NCBI RefSeq assembly: GCF_029891575.1
Contig: NZ_JARZHF010000001.1
Location: 310,001-374,000, forward strand
Direction: 5' to 3'
Source of the DNA: Salipaludibacillus daqingensis
GTDB lineage: Bacteria > Bacillota > Bacilli > Bacillales > Salisediminibacteriaceae
DNA: 64,000 nucleotides
Below, piece by piece: positions 1 to 8,872 of the stretch. A model generated the notes under the pieces. The model ran no database searches and was not told the origin of the DNA. It worked only from the letters and a program-made list of their open reading frames with translations. The stretch's first letter is position 1. Each line of letters starts with the position of its first letter. The translations under genes and the position numbers were made by a program.

Positions 1-781
1 CATGAACCGTAAGCGAAGTGGCTATACCTTTGCTTAATTCTACCTCTTGTACGTCAGCATTATATTCAATTGTTACCCCTCGCTTTTCTAATTCGTCTGT
101 TAGGACTTCAGCAAGATGGGCATACCCACCTTTAATATACCAGATACCATGTTGATGTTCACTAAATGGAACAAGAGAATAAATCGCTGGCGTATGTTCA
201 GGGGAACCACCTATATACAAGGTTTGTAAAGAAAATGCTTCTTGTAATTTTTTAGCTTGAAAATATTTTTTTGACTGATTTTTCACCGATTGATAAGCTT
301 TCAGTTTCACAAGTGTTTTGACATTCTTTCTAGTCCAAAAGGATCGCTTTCTAACAAACGGTTGCTCTAAAAAAGCTTTTGATCCTTTTTCAAATCTATC
401 AGCCATATCTTTCATATATAAAGAAAAATGATCACTTTCACCTGGAAAATGTTTTTCAATTTCCTCTTTTTGCTTATTAACGTTACTCCACTTATGAAAA
501 GATGTTCCATCACGAAAGTGAAGAGGATAAGTTGGGTCAATTTGCACCATGTCAATTTGTGATAAATCAACGTTTACATCTTGTAAAATATTCCGAATCA
601 TTTGAGGGAGTAGAACAATGGTTGGTCCTTCATCAATTTTGAACCCATCCTGTTCTGTAAACGCTAAACGACCTCCTAATTTATGCATTCTTTCAAATAT
701 CGTAACGTTTTCACCTTTTTGATTTAAGTATAATGCAGTGATCATTCCACCAATTCCACCACCGACGATGGCATTGTTCAT
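1..781 (-). CDS. Carotenoid desaturase (CrtN/CrtI family), C-terminus missing
   Basis: Flavin-dependent desaturase or oxidase of C30/C40 carotenoid synthesis. Only the first 260 residues lie in the window; the frame is open at base 1. It begins MNNAIVGGGIGG, an FAD-binding Rossmann motif at residues 5-12, followed by an acidic residue closing the second strand (FE) and the GGRLAF segment typical of phytoene desaturases. A good ribosome site (GGAGGTG) precedes the ATG. The start overlaps the stop of the next gene upstream by four bases (ATGA), so the two are translationally coupled. The split from the neighbouring desaturase resembles the several crtN-like genes of pigmented Bacillaceae. Whether it acts as desaturase or ketolase cannot be told from the visible part. 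Confidence 0.85.
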   Translation of the reverse strand, partial: MNNAIVGGGIGGMITALYLNQKGENVTIFERMHKLGGRLAFTEQDGFKIDEGPTIVLLPQMIRNILQDVNVDLSQIDMVQIDPTYPLHFRDGTSFHKWSNVNKQKEEIEKHFPGESDHFSLYMKDMADRFEKGSKAFLEQPFVRKRSFWTRKNVKTLVKLKAYQSVKNQSKKYFQAKKLQEAFSLQTLYIGGSPEHTPAIYSLVPFSEHQHGIWYIKGGYAHLAEVLTDELEKRGVTIEYNADVQEVELSKGIATSLTVH

Positions 782-2280
782 ATCTTCACCTCCTCTTTAC
801 TATACTTTTTGATTAATAAACTAGCTGTAATTCTTGCAGATTCAAAAATCGTTGGTAGACCACTTCCAGGATGTGTTCCCCCTCCAACAAGCCATAGTCG
901 ATCAATTTCATTAAATTGGTTATGAGGTCTGAAATACATCATTTGACCTAAATTATGAGCAAGATTAAACGTTGCTCCTTTATAAACATGTTTTTGATGT
1001 TCCCAATCGTATGGTGTAAGCACTTTTTCTACTTCAATATTACTTTCTAAATCTTTTAATCCAGTTCTTTTCTTTATCTGATTAAAAATCAATTCTCTAA
1101 ATGTATCTGTTTCATTGTTCCAATCAATTCCACTGAAATTATTCGGTACTGGAGCTAAAATATACAGAGCTGATTTTCCTTGTGGAGCCAGTGTCGGATC
1201 TGTTACGGATGCATTTTGTACGTAAATAGAAGGATTATCCGATAAAATTTTCGTTTTCGTAATCTCTTCCACGTTTTTCTTGTAGTCATCTGAAAACAAT
1301 ATGGTATGATGATCCAAATCAATTGGTTGATTGACACCAGCATAAATCATAAAAGTCGAACAAGAATACTTTTTCTTTTGCAAATGAATATTTTTAAATT
1401 TACGTCTTTTATCGTCATCAATTAATTTTGTCATCCCTTGTGCAAAATCAGCATTCATGATTACATCATCGGCCTCAACCAACTCTCCATCATCTAATTC
1501 TAACCCTGTTACTGCTCGACGATCATCAAGAAGAAGTTTTTTCACACCAACTCCAGTATGAATTTCTCCACCATGTTCTTTCACAACTTTTGCCATGGAC
1601 TTTGTTAATTGATTTAAGCCCCCAATAGGATGGAATACTCCATACTCATGTTCCATAAATGAAAGAATACTAAATGCTCCTGGGCAATCCCAAGGAGACA
1701 TTCCTAAATATTTGGATTGGAATGTAAAGGATAATTTCAAACGTTCGTCATCAAAGTATTTAGACAAAACTTCATACAACGACTTTCCTAATTCCAACTG
1801 AGGAAGCGCTTTTAGCGTTCTAAGCCGCATATAATCAAACAAAGAAGCATGGTTATTTTGCAAAATTGGAGAAAGTGCTGCCATTTTTTTTCTTGTATCA
1901 ACCATAAAACGTTCGTAACTTTCTCCATTCCCTGGAAATAATTGTTCAATATTTTTTTTCATTTTATCAGGATCTCTTGTCGCTCTTATTGTCATCTCAT
2001 CAAACGATAAAGAATACATCGGATCCAATTCTTTTAACGTTGTGTAATCTTCTAACTTTCGATTAGAAGATTCAAAAACTTCTTCTAAAATGTGCGGCAT
2101 ACTTAAAAAAGTAGGACCCAAATCAAATGTGTATCCCTTTTCAGTAAATGATGATGTTCTACCACCTACATACGGTTGTTTCTCAAATATTTGAACACGA
2201 AACCCTTTAGCTGAAAGTATCATTCCAGCAGCTAATCCACCGGGACCTGCACCAATTATTGCAATTTTACGAGCTCCCAC
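778..2280 (-). CDS. Phytoene/diapophytoene desaturase family protein
   Basis: FAD-dependent carotenoid desaturase of about 500 residues, the usual length of CrtI/CrtN. The N-terminus carries IAIIGAGPGGLAAG (FAD motif) and VGGRTSSF; the C-terminus has the family signature GGGTHPGSGLPTIFESA, a flavin-contacting segment. I chose the GTG at 2280 rather than one three codons earlier, because AAAGGGG lies eight bases ahead of it, while it would abut the earlier GTG. It is the first gene of the crt pair, downstream of a sigma-A-like promoter. The substrate (C30 diapophytoene or C40 phytoene) is not determined by the sequence. No phytoene or diapophytoene synthase gene is in view; it may lie beyond base 1. 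Confidence 0.85.
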   Translation of the reverse strand: MGARKIAIIGAGPGGLAAGMILSAKGFRVQIFEKQPYVGGRTSSFTEKGYTFDLGPTFLSMPHILEEVFESSNRKLEDYTTLKELDPMYSLSFDEMTIRATRDPDKMKKNIEQLFPGNGESYERFMVDTRKKMAALSPILQNNHASLFDYMRLRTLKALPQLELGKSLYEVLSKYFDDERLKLSFTFQSKYLGMSPWDCPGAFSILSFMEHEYGVFHPIGGLNQLTKSMAKVVKEHGGEIHTGVGVKKLLLDDRRAVTGLELDDGELVEADDVIMNADFAQGMTKLIDDDKRRKFKNIHLQKKKYSCSTFMIYAGVNQPIDLDHHTILFSDDYKKNVEEITKTKILSDNPSIYVQNASVTDPTLAPQGKSALYILAPVPNNFSGIDWNNETDTFRELIFNQIKKRTGLKDLESNIEVEKVLTPYDWEHQKHVYKGATFNLAHNLGQMMYFRPHNQFNEIDRLWLVGGGTHPGSGLPTIFESARITASLLIKKYSKEEVKI

Positions 2281-2359
2281 ATTCCTCACCCCTTTACTAT
2301 CAAATATGATCTAAAATACCCATTCCCTCTTTTACGTTCTATAAACAAAACTTATACAA

Positions 2360-2388
2360 ATTGTATATCGACTTTAATAAGAATGCAA
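2360..2388 (-). promoter_or_regulatory. Sigma-A promoter for the crt genes
   Basis: On the minus strand TTGCAT (2383-2388) and TACAAT (2360-2365) are 17 bases apart, about 80 bases upstream of the desaturase start. Predicted by eye only. Confidence 0.5.
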
Positions 2389-2444
2389 AAGATTTGCTGA
2401 ACTCTGCTATAAAGGGATTTTTTTAAAAATTCAGGTAGTTTCAA

Positions 2445-2473
2445 TTGTCAAATTCGGTCTTTTTCGTCATAAT
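2445..2473 (+). promoter_or_regulatory. Sigma-A promoter for the two MoaD-like genes
   Basis: TTGTCA (2445-2450) and CATAAT (2468-2473) are separated by exactly 17 bases and lie 22 bases before the start codon, leaving a very short leader that holds the AGAGGTG ribosome site. Confidence 0.55.
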
Positions 2474-2494
2474 GAAGAAAAGAGGTGATGACGC

Positions 2495-2773
2495 ATGAAG
2501 GAAATTAAAGTGTTTGCAACATTTAGAGAAATTTGTGATGGCAAAACGATTCAAGTCTCTTACCGTGAAGGACAATCAATCGATGAAATTTTAGCCGATG
2601 TGACAAATCAATTTCCAGATATGGAAGAGGAATTATTCACAGAGGAGCATCAAGTAAGACAGCATGTCCATGTTTTTATCAATGGCAAAAACATTATTCA
2701 CCTCAATGGCCTTAAAACAGAGGTTAAACCTGAAGACCAATTAGCGTTGTTCCCTCCAGTTGCAGGAGGTTAA
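2495..2773 (+). CDS. Ubiquitin-like small modifier / MoaD-ThiS family protein
   Basis: A 92-residue beta-grasp protein ending in LFPPVAGG. The C-terminal diglycine is the residue pair that MoaD, ThiS and archaeal SAMP proteins use for adenylation and thiocarboxylate (or isopeptide) formation. The pattern KVFATFREICDGK near the start and DQLALFPPVAGG at the end fit a sulfur carrier for molybdopterin, here possibly tungstopterin, synthesis. The ATG follows AGAGGTGATG. The stop is two bases before the next gene, and that gene's ribosome site AGGAGG is built from the last codons of this one, so the pair is co-translated. It converges on an aldehyde ferredoxin oxidoreductase, which would need such a cofactor. 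Conjugation to proteins is possible but not shown. Confidence 0.8.
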   Translation: MKEIKVFATFREICDGKTIQVSYREGQSIDEILADVTNQFPDMEEELFTEEHQVRQHVHVFINGKNIIHLNGLKTEVKPEDQLALFPPVAGG

Positions 2774-2775
2774 TA

Positions 2776-3045
2776 ATGACTGAAAAATTAGAAATTCGAG
2801 GGATTCATCATAAAGACATTATTAGTTATTTAATGGAATTAGGAGGAGAAAAGGTACCGAGTGAAGAAGATTTCGTTGTGATCGATAGTAAGGAGTGGAA
2901 GTGTACTGTATCACCAGAACAATTCTTTACATTTATGCATTCTTCTATTCCGAAAGTACATCTTGAATTTCAATCAGATAACAGTGAATTGTTAACTGAG
3001 GTACTACGAAAATTCCGATTAAAAACGTTTCGTGCTGGAGGTTGA
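2776..3045 (+). CDS. Small protein resembling the MoaD-related C-terminal domain (DUF1952-like), also ending in diglycine
   Basis: An 89-residue protein with no signal peptide or membrane segment. Its end, KTFRAGG, also terminates in Gly-Gly. The fold suggested by the alternating pattern (GIHHKDIISYLMELGG, then WKCTVSPEQFFTFM, then a strand and a helix) resembles the DUF1952 domain that in some bacteria is fused behind MoaD. The fusion is my recollection of family architecture, not a search result. Here it is a separate gene two bases after the MoaD-like one. The function is unknown; a role in pterin cofactor assembly or in maturing the neighbouring oxidoreductase is inferred from position only. 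Confidence 0.7.
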   Translation: MTEKLEIRGIHHKDIISYLMELGGEKVPSEEDFVVIDSKEWKCTVSPEQFFTFMHSSIPKVHLEFQSDNSELLTEVLRKFRLKTFRAGG

Positions 3046-3072
3046 TCCAGATTCATGCCCTACGCCACAACA

Positions 3073-3110
3073 AAAGGACGTGTTAAGTTTCATTAACAAA
3101 CGTCCTTTTT
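3073..3110. terminator. Terminator between the MoaD-like pair and the oxidoreductase gene
   Basis: AAAGGACG pairs with CGTCCTTT and TGTTAA with TTAACA, with a two-base bulge and a six-base loop. A T-run follows on the plus strand and a shorter one on the minus strand, so it can serve both convergent units. Confidence 0.75.
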
Positions 3111-3179
3111 AATTTTGCTCTATTTTTACCCTTTCTATGTTGATAATATATATTCAACAAAAGCTTTAACTTTGTATTT

Positions 3180-5000
3180 TTATGCTCCTACTGTTGAGAT
3201 ATTTAGTTCTTTTAATTTTTCTGGAGGAACAACACCATCTTTCCAGCCTCGAACATCATAATATTCCTCAAGCATTTCAGGTAAATGAGAAACTTCGCCT
3301 TCTGAATTTCCTGTCGCTTTTTCTTTCAGGAATCGTTCTGGAAGACTGTCATCTTTACCAGTAAATCCAGCTTTATTATTAAAGTAGCGCTCGATATTGT
3401 AAACCCTTTCACCAATCTTCATAATATCATCGGCGCTTAACTCAATACCAACAACTGCTGTATATTGCTCCGCGTACAAATCAGCGTTCTCAGAAAATGC
3501 GGAGAACTTACAAAGATCTAATGAATCAGAGAAAGCATGGAGATCTTGGAAAATCTTTAATAGGTTGCCTTTTCCTTCTACCGCTAACCGATCTACGGGT
3601 TCAGGAAGTCCTGCAATTTCAGCAGACACGGAGTAACCTCTTAAGTGACAAGCACCTCGATTACTAGTGGCATAACCTAATCCAATACCTTGAATGCCCC
3701 GCGGATCATAGGCTGGAATCGATTGATTTTTCGACACCATCGCAAGCCCGCCGTTTCCAAATGAAATGGCTGCTCGACCTGGACCTTCTGCAAGAACATC
3801 CCCAATACCTTGACGGTGAACAATCTTTTCTATCCATTCGATCATCGTATCCACATCACCCCAGTCCAAGCGTTCTTTTATGAGGCCTTTCTCGTAAGCT
3901 TCCATGGCTACAGAGAAACAATGACCAAGCTCAATTGTATCAATGCCATATTCATTACAGCGGTCAATCATATAAGCGACGGCTTCTTTATTTCCAGTAC
4001 CACAGTTTGGTCCAAGTGCCCACGCTGATTCAAACTCAAAGCTTTCTACTTTCACTTTATACTTGCCTTCTGTCACTTCTACTTCTTTTTTACAAGCTAC
4101 TGGACACGCATGACAAGTAGGTTCACTGACAAGAATTTCCTCACGAACCGTTTCACCACTCACACCTTCTGCATGCTCTGAGTGTGTGGATTGTGAGTTA
4201 TTTGTTGGAAGCGCACCTGATTCGTTAATAATATTCATCAGTACGTTTGTGCCGTAAACCGATAATCCACCTTTGTTTGGTGCCGTTAATGCTCCTTCAT
4301 TGATAGCTTTTAATCCAGCCTTAACTGCCGTTTTATATTGATCTGGAAGAGCAGGTTGCGGCATGTTACCTCTCTGAGTCGCTTTGATCACAATGGCTTT
4401 TAAATTTTTAGAGCCTGCAACTGCTCCCGATCCTCCACGCCCAGAAGCTCGGTCATCTTCATTCATCCAACCTGCATAACGGATTAGATTTTCTCCACCT
4501 TGGCCAATAGACATAATACTTGTATCTTTTTCTCCGTAAAGTTCTTCCAATGCTTTAATTGTTGGACGTACACCTTTTCCCCATAAAGACGATGCATCTT
4601 TTAATTCAGCTTTTCCATCCTCAACATACAAATAAACTGGCTTATCGCTTTTACCTGTGAAAATTAAGTTGTCAAAACCTGCCCATTTCAGACGAGCGGC
4701 TGTCCACCCTCCCATATGGGAATCTGTAACAGTTCCTGTTAGCGGTGAACGTGTGACGGTGCATAAACGACCACTCATGTGAATTCGAGTTCCTGTTAAA
4801 GGTCCTGTCATAACAGCAAGAATATTGTCTGCTGAAAATGGCTCCACGTCATACACTCCATGGTCTACCATGTACTTGACCCCTAATCCCCTCGCGCCAA
4901 CATAATTCCGTAAATCCTCTTCATTCAACTTACGATACGTGACTGTACCTTTCGACAAATCGACCCAGGCTTCGTGATTCTTATAGCCTCCAAGATTCAT
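3180..5000 (-). CDS. Aldehyde ferredoxin oxidoreductase (tungsten/molybdenum) family protein
   Basis: A 606-residue cytoplasmic oxidoreductase of the AOR family, which oxidises aldehydes to acids (or the reverse) at a bis-pyranopterin tungsten or molybdenum centre with a [4Fe-4S] cluster. The cluster ligands are visible as CHACPVAC (about residues 293-300, C-x2-C-x3-C) and a distal Cys in LCKF near residue 497, the spacing of the family. The glycine-rich RASGRGGSGAVAGSKNLKA is the characteristic cofactor-domain signature. The ATG at 5000 follows GGGGAGG by seven bases; a longer frame upstream has no such site. It is a single gene that converges on two MoaD-like genes. No dedicated ferredoxin or tungstate transporter is nearby. 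The substrate is unknown. Confidence 0.9.
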   Translation of the reverse strand: MNLGGYKNHEAWVDLSKGTVTYRKLNEEDLRNYVGARGLGVKYMVDHGVYDVEPFSADNILAVMTGPLTGTRIHMSGRLCTVTRSPLTGTVTDSHMGGWTAARLKWAGFDNLIFTGKSDKPVYLYVEDGKAELKDASSLWGKGVRPTIKALEELYGEKDTSIMSIGQGGENLIRYAGWMNEDDRASGRGGSGAVAGSKNLKAIVIKATQRGNMPQPALPDQYKTAVKAGLKAINEGALTAPNKGGLSVYGTNVLMNIINESGALPTNNSQSTHSEHAEGVSGETVREEILVSEPTCHACPVACKKEVEVTEGKYKVKVESFEFESAWALGPNCGTGNKEAVAYMIDRCNEYGIDTIELGHCFSVAMEAYEKGLIKERLDWGDVDTMIEWIEKIVHRQGIGDVLAEGPGRAAISFGNGGLAMVSKNQSIPAYDPRGIQGIGLGYATSNRGACHLRGYSVSAEIAGLPEPVDRLAVEGKGNLLKIFQDLHAFSDSLDLCKFSAFSENADLYAEQYTAVVGIELSADDIMKIGERVYNIERYFNNKAGFTGKDDSLPERFLKEKATGNSEGEVSHLPEMLEEYYDVRGWKDGVVPPEKLKELNISTVGA

Positions 5001-5153
5001 GAAGATACCTCCCCATTTCAGAATTTTCCTACACTTGAATAGATTCTTCATCGTTTGCTAAAATTCCTCTTTTATCTAAATTTTCTTTTTAATTTTTATT
5101 CCGTTATTAATAATATTTTTGACTTTTGCTATGTTAAATAATTTTACTTTGTT

Positions 5154-6998
5154 TTATATCTCTACATTATATTCTTCAAACCACATGTCTAGTTGAAGCA
5201 AGTAAGCAATAAGTTGTGGTCCTGACATTAATTGGCCAAAATAGGGAGTTTGAAATGAAGCACCTTCCGATTCAACTAAGTATTGAAGTTTCTCATAGTC
5301 AAAGATGTCGTATAGCTGTGATTCTTTTTTTTCTAACCGATTCTTTAATGCCGTGGTCACTAATTTCGTATAGATTGGATGATGTGTTTTAGGATATGGA
5401 CTCTTTTTTCGATAAAGTACATCTTCTGGCAGAACTCCTTCTAATGCTTTTCTTAAAATCCCTTTTTCACGTCCGCCTAACATTTTCATCTCCCAAGGGA
5501 TGTTCCAGACATACTCCACTAATCGATGATCTGCAAATGGAACTCTCACTTCCAAACTTTTTGCCATACTCATTCGATCTTTTCTTTCTAAAAGAGTCGG
5601 CATAAACCAAATCATATTTGCATAAAACATCTCTCTTCGTTTAGCTGCTATCCCTGATTCTCCCTCTAATCTTGGTACCTCAGTCAACGTTTCTGCATAC
5701 CTCAGTTTCGCGTATTTATTTAAGCTAATCCTTTTCTTCCATTTCGTATGAAGAAGCCCTTCTCTTTCAGTTACAGAATTCATCCAAGGGAATACATCAC
5801 TATATAATTTCTTCGGATCGTGAAACCATGGGTATCCTCCAAATATTTCATCAGCACATTCTCCCGATAATCCAACAGTGGCATGATCACGCACCTTACC
5901 ACAAAACCATAATAGAGACGAATCTATATCAGCCATTCCTGGTAAATCACGAGCTTTCATCGCATCTTTTAATAAGTAGACTAGTTTTTGTTGGTCAATC
6001 ACTGCACGATAATGGTCCGTACCAAATGCTTTGGAAACTTTTTTTACCCAAGGAGCATCTTGATTCGGTTGAAATGCACTTTCTATAAAATACATCTCAT
6101 TGTCTTCGTAATCAATGGAGAAAGTTTTTAAATGAGACCTTCCTTGTCTTGCCTCATATTCCGTTGCAAAAGCTGTTATAGCACTAGAATCAAGCCCTCC
6201 AGATAAAAACGTACACACAGGGACATCAGCCACAAGTTGTCGTTCTACCGTATCTTTAAATAACTCTTTTATATGCGTAGCTGTATCTTCAACTGATTCC
6301 GTATGCGGAGCACTTTGAACTTGCCAGTATCTTCTGCACTCAAACTCTCCTTTTGATACACGCATCCAGTGAGCAGCTTTTAATTCTTCCATTCCTTTGA
6401 ATATGCCATGTCCCGGTGTTCGTGAAGGACTTAACGCTAATAACTCTTGCAATCCTTCTTCATCCAGCTTTGCTTGCACTGATGGGTGAGCAAGAATCCC
6501 TTTAATTTCAGAACTAAATAATAACCCTTCCCCTAATCGATACATAAATAAAGGCTTAACACCTAAACGATCTCTAGCTAAAAAGAGCTGTTCTTTTTTT
6601 CCGTTCCAAATAGCAAATGCAAAAATCCCATTTAGTTTTTTTACACACCCTTCCCCCCAGTGAATATAGGAAAATAGTAAAACTTCCGTATCTGAATGAG
6701 ATTGAAATTGATAACCGAATTCTTTAAGTTTATTCCTCACTTCCTCGGTATTATACAACTCTCCATTGTAACAAATGGTATACGTGTGACCATTTACTTT
6801 TCTTGTCATCGGCTGGCCTCCGCCAGTTGGGTCAACAACTATTAATCTTGTATGACCAAAAACCACGTGGTCGGTTGTCCACGTGGTAGTAGCATCAGGC
6901 CCTCTTTTACCGAGAGTATTTGCCATATTTAATACTATTTTTCTCTCTTGTTCATTTAACGGTAGTGTAAAATCGATCCACCCTGTTACTCCACACAC
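5154..6998 (-). CDS. asnO: Asparagine synthetase, glutamine-hydrolysing (AsnO-like)
   Basis: Converts aspartate, glutamine and ATP to asparagine. The mature N-terminal nucleophile is Cys2 (MCGVTGW, read from a GTG start). The class II glutaminase domain fills residues 1-200, with NGELYN and RGPDA motifs; the synthetase domain follows with the PP-loop SGGLDSS near residue 265. The length of 614 residues matches the B. subtilis AsnO paralogue, linked there to sporulation, rather than AsnB or AsnH. GTG is preceded by AGAGGGA. It stands alone, about 150 bases downstream of its nearest upstream neighbour. Enzyme class is secure; assignment to AsnO among paralogues is by length and resemblance. Confidence 0.9.
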   Translation of the reverse strand: MCGVTGWIDFTLPLNEQERKIVLNMANTLGKRGPDATTTWTTDHVVFGHTRLIVVDPTGGGQPMTRKVNGHTYTICYNGELYNTEEVRNKLKEFGYQFQSHSDTEVLLFSYIHWGEGCVKKLNGIFAFAIWNGKKEQLFLARDRLGVKPLFMYRLGEGLLFSSEIKGILAHPSVQAKLDEEGLQELLALSPSRTPGHGIFKGMEELKAAHWMRVSKGEFECRRYWQVQSAPHTESVEDTATHIKELFKDTVERQLVADVPVCTFLSGGLDSSAITAFATEYEARQGRSHLKTFSIDYEDNEMYFIESAFQPNQDAPWVKKVSKAFGTDHYRAVIDQQKLVYLLKDAMKARDLPGMADIDSSLLWFCGKVRDHATVGLSGECADEIFGGYPWFHDPKKLYSDVFPWMNSVTEREGLLHTKWKKRISLNKYAKLRYAETLTEVPRLEGESGIAAKRREMFYANMIWFMPTLLERKDRMSMAKSLEVRVPFADHRLVEYVWNIPWEMKMLGGREKGILRKALEGVLPEDVLYRKKSPYPKTHHPIYTKLVTTALKNRLEKKESQLYDIFDYEKLQYLVESEGASFQTPYFGQLMSGPQLIAYLLQLDMWFEEYNVEI

Positions 6999-7123
6999 TG
7001 GTCATCCCTCTTTTCATGAATCAAGTATGATATCTGCTTTTACCATGCTATTCAAAAGAGCTTATCCCTAATACAATGGATTTTTAAACTTCGAGTAAAA
7101 GACGCGTACCTTATTGTTAAAAT

Positions 7124-7160
7124 AAGAAAACCCCTCTTTTTTTTAAAAAAGGGAGGTTTC
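7124..7160 (-). terminator. Terminator of the methyltransferase gene
   Basis: On the minus strand AAACCTCCCTTTT pairs with AAAAGAGGGGTTT with one mismatch and one wobble, 13 bases past the stop codon, and the stem runs into TTTTC. Confidence 0.6.
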
Positions 7161-7172
7161 TCAACAAGCTAA

Positions 7173-8162
7173 TTATTTCATTTTTTTCATGGTAACTAAA
7201 TACCAACCACCCTCTTTAATAAGTGGTTTTGCATCTTTTAAAGTAAGCCCCACTCTTTTCCCGTTTTCCTTTATTTCATCCAACGTTGGCAACGAATATA
7301 AATTCTCGTGGGCAGTCATAAATGCATTAAATGCTGAGGTAAACGACTGTCCATATTTAGCTTTCATCATTGGACTTATAAATGTGACAATTCCATCTTT
7401 TTTCATCACATTCGATATATTTCTAAAAAGATCCATTCGTTTATCTTCAGGGAAATAATAAAGAAAATTATGTGCCATTACCATATCAACTTTTCCCTGA
7501 AAATTTTTAATATACTCCATCATATCCCCTTCGGAAATGGTTACATCTTTACCTAAATTTTCATTTGCTTTTGCTGCTAACTCGGTGTTTATTTCGACTC
7601 CATGTAATTCAATCTTTGGAAATTTAGTGTGGATACTATTTAAATACCCTCCATAGCCACAGCCTAAATCAATAATGGACGTTGGCTTTTCTTTTTTTAT
7701 CCATCTTAATATAGGTGGAACAGCCGCTTTTTCTAATAGCGTAGACGTCTGCGCGACAATATCTGCAAATGAATCTTCTAAGTAAGTGAGTCGTTCATTT
7801 GTTTTTAATAATTCTGGATATTTAAGGAGAGTAGGAATATGAAGTTCCATCATTTCTCTTAATAAAATCCCTACTGACTCTGGACTATCTGCTGAAGCGT
7901 ACTTCACCATTTTCTTTTTTGCTTTTACTTTACCTGCTAATCCTTTCTTTAAGTGTCCTACTTCAATCCCGACTTCTACCCATCTTTCTAACAAGGCGAT
8001 ATTTAGCTCGCATTCCTTAGCAACTTGTTCTACAGATTTTGACTTTTCTAAGCATTTAAATAAATCTAATTTATATCCAACATGTGCATGCCAAGTTGTT
8101 AAAAAATCTTCATTACTTTTCATCCAATTTCTTGCAATAATAAAACGATGTAGTTCACTCAA
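7173..8162 (-). CDS. Class I SAM-dependent methyltransferase
   Basis: A 329-residue protein. Residues 1-120 form a helical region of the kind that precedes small-molecule O-methyltransferase cores (EQVAKECELN looks like a winged helix). The Rossmann core starts at IIDLGCGYGGYL (motif I, about residue 163), continues with HGVEIN (acidic end of strand 2), then SEGDMMEY and MVMAHNFLYYF. A TTG start follows GAGAGGAG by nine bases. It is monocistronic, with a terminator behind it and its own upstream gap. The substrate is unknown; the architecture resembles methyltransferases acting on hydroxylated small molecules. Confidence 0.75.
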   Translation of the reverse strand: MSELHRFIIARNWMKSNEDFLTTWHAHVGYKLDLFKCLEKSKSVEQVAKECELNIALLERWVEVGIEVGHLKKGLAGKVKAKKKMVKYASADSPESVGILLREMMELHIPTLLKYPELLKTNERLTYLEDSFADIVAQTSTLLEKAAVPPILRWIKKEKPTSIIDLGCGYGGYLNSIHTKFPKIELHGVEINTELAAKANENLGKDVTISEGDMMEYIKNFQGKVDMVMAHNFLYYFPEDKRMDLFRNISNVMKKDGIVTFISPMMKAKYGQSFTSAFNAFMTAHENLYSLPTLDEIKENGKRVGLTLKDAKPLIKEGGWYLVTMKKMK

Positions 8163-8255
8163 CTCGTTCAGCTCCTCTCAAGCATTACCAACAGATGTAA
8201 AGCACATTTCCCTTACTTTTACATTGTTAAACTATTTTAGCTGTTCTTATTGAAC

Positions 8256-8291
8256 AATAAAAACCAGCAAAGCTATGATCGCTTATGCTGG
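8256..8291 (-). terminator. Terminator of the phosphatase gene
   Basis: The minus strand reads CCAGCATAAGC, a short loop, then GCTTTGCTGG followed by TTTTTATT, just after the phosphatase stop codon. Confidence 0.8.
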
Positions 8292-8298
8292 CTTCTAG

Positions 8299-8775
8299 TT
8301 AAAGTTTTTCTTTTTTGGAAATGTAGCTTAATAATTTTTCGCAACCTTTATCGATGAGATCATACACCTCTGTAAAATTACCTGTAAAATAAGGGTCCGG
8401 AACATCTTCTGTCTTCACGTCAGGAACAAAATCTAGCAAGCGATGGATCTCGCCGCTTGACGTATCCAAACTTTTTAAACGGTGAATATTCCCTAAATTT
8501 GATGCGTCCATAGCAATAATATAATCAAACTCTTTTAAATCTTTCTTCTCCAATTGTCTTGCTGATAACTGATCGTGGTTTACATTATATTTCTCTAAAA
8601 TTTCTAATGTTCCTTCATGTGGTCGTTTTCCGATATGCCAATTGCCGGTCCCCGATGAATCCACTTTTATATGATTTTCTAACCCTTCAGTTATCACTTT
8701 ATCACGAAAAATTGCTTCAGCCATTGGCGATCTACAGATGTTTCCTAAACAGACAAATAATACATTTATCAACAT
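8299..8775 (-). CDS. yfkJ: Low-molecular-weight protein tyrosine phosphatase (YfkJ-like)
   Basis: Cytoplasmic phosphotyrosine phosphatase of 158 residues. The P-loop CLGNICRS (C-x5-R-S) is at residues 9-16, and the general-acid DPY loop is at VPDPYFTGN near residue 126. The variant CLGNICRSPMAEA resembles YfkJ rather than the arginine phosphatase YwlE, which has Thr residues in the loop. ATG follows AAAGGAGAG. It is a single-gene unit bounded by terminators on both sides. The substrate proteins are not known. Confidence 0.85.
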   Translation of the reverse strand: MLINVLFVCLGNICRSPMAEAIFRDKVITEGLENHIKVDSSGTGNWHIGKRPHEGTLEILEKYNVNHDQLSARQLEKKDLKEFDYIIAMDASNLGNIHRLKSLDTSSGEIHRLLDFVPDVKTEDVPDPYFTGNFTEVYDLIDKGCEKLLSYISKKEKL

Positions 8776-8828
8776 TTTTCTCTCCTTTATTCATTTCACT
8801 CTCATTATTATAGACTAGAATTAGACAA

Positions 8829-8857
8829 AGAAAAACCTCTTGGATGAACCAAGAGGT
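8829..8857 (-). terminator. Terminator of the small acidic protein gene
   Basis: ACCTCTTGG and CCAAGAGGT form a perfect nine-base stem with a five-base loop, followed on the minus strand by TTTTTC. Confidence 0.8.
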
Positions 8858-8872
8858 AAATAATTTATAAAC

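Noticed and set aside
2291-2340. Sigma-B promoter for the crt genes
   Set aside because: GTTTAT and GGGTAT exist but are 19 bases apart, too far for sigma-B; the sigma-A candidate is better.
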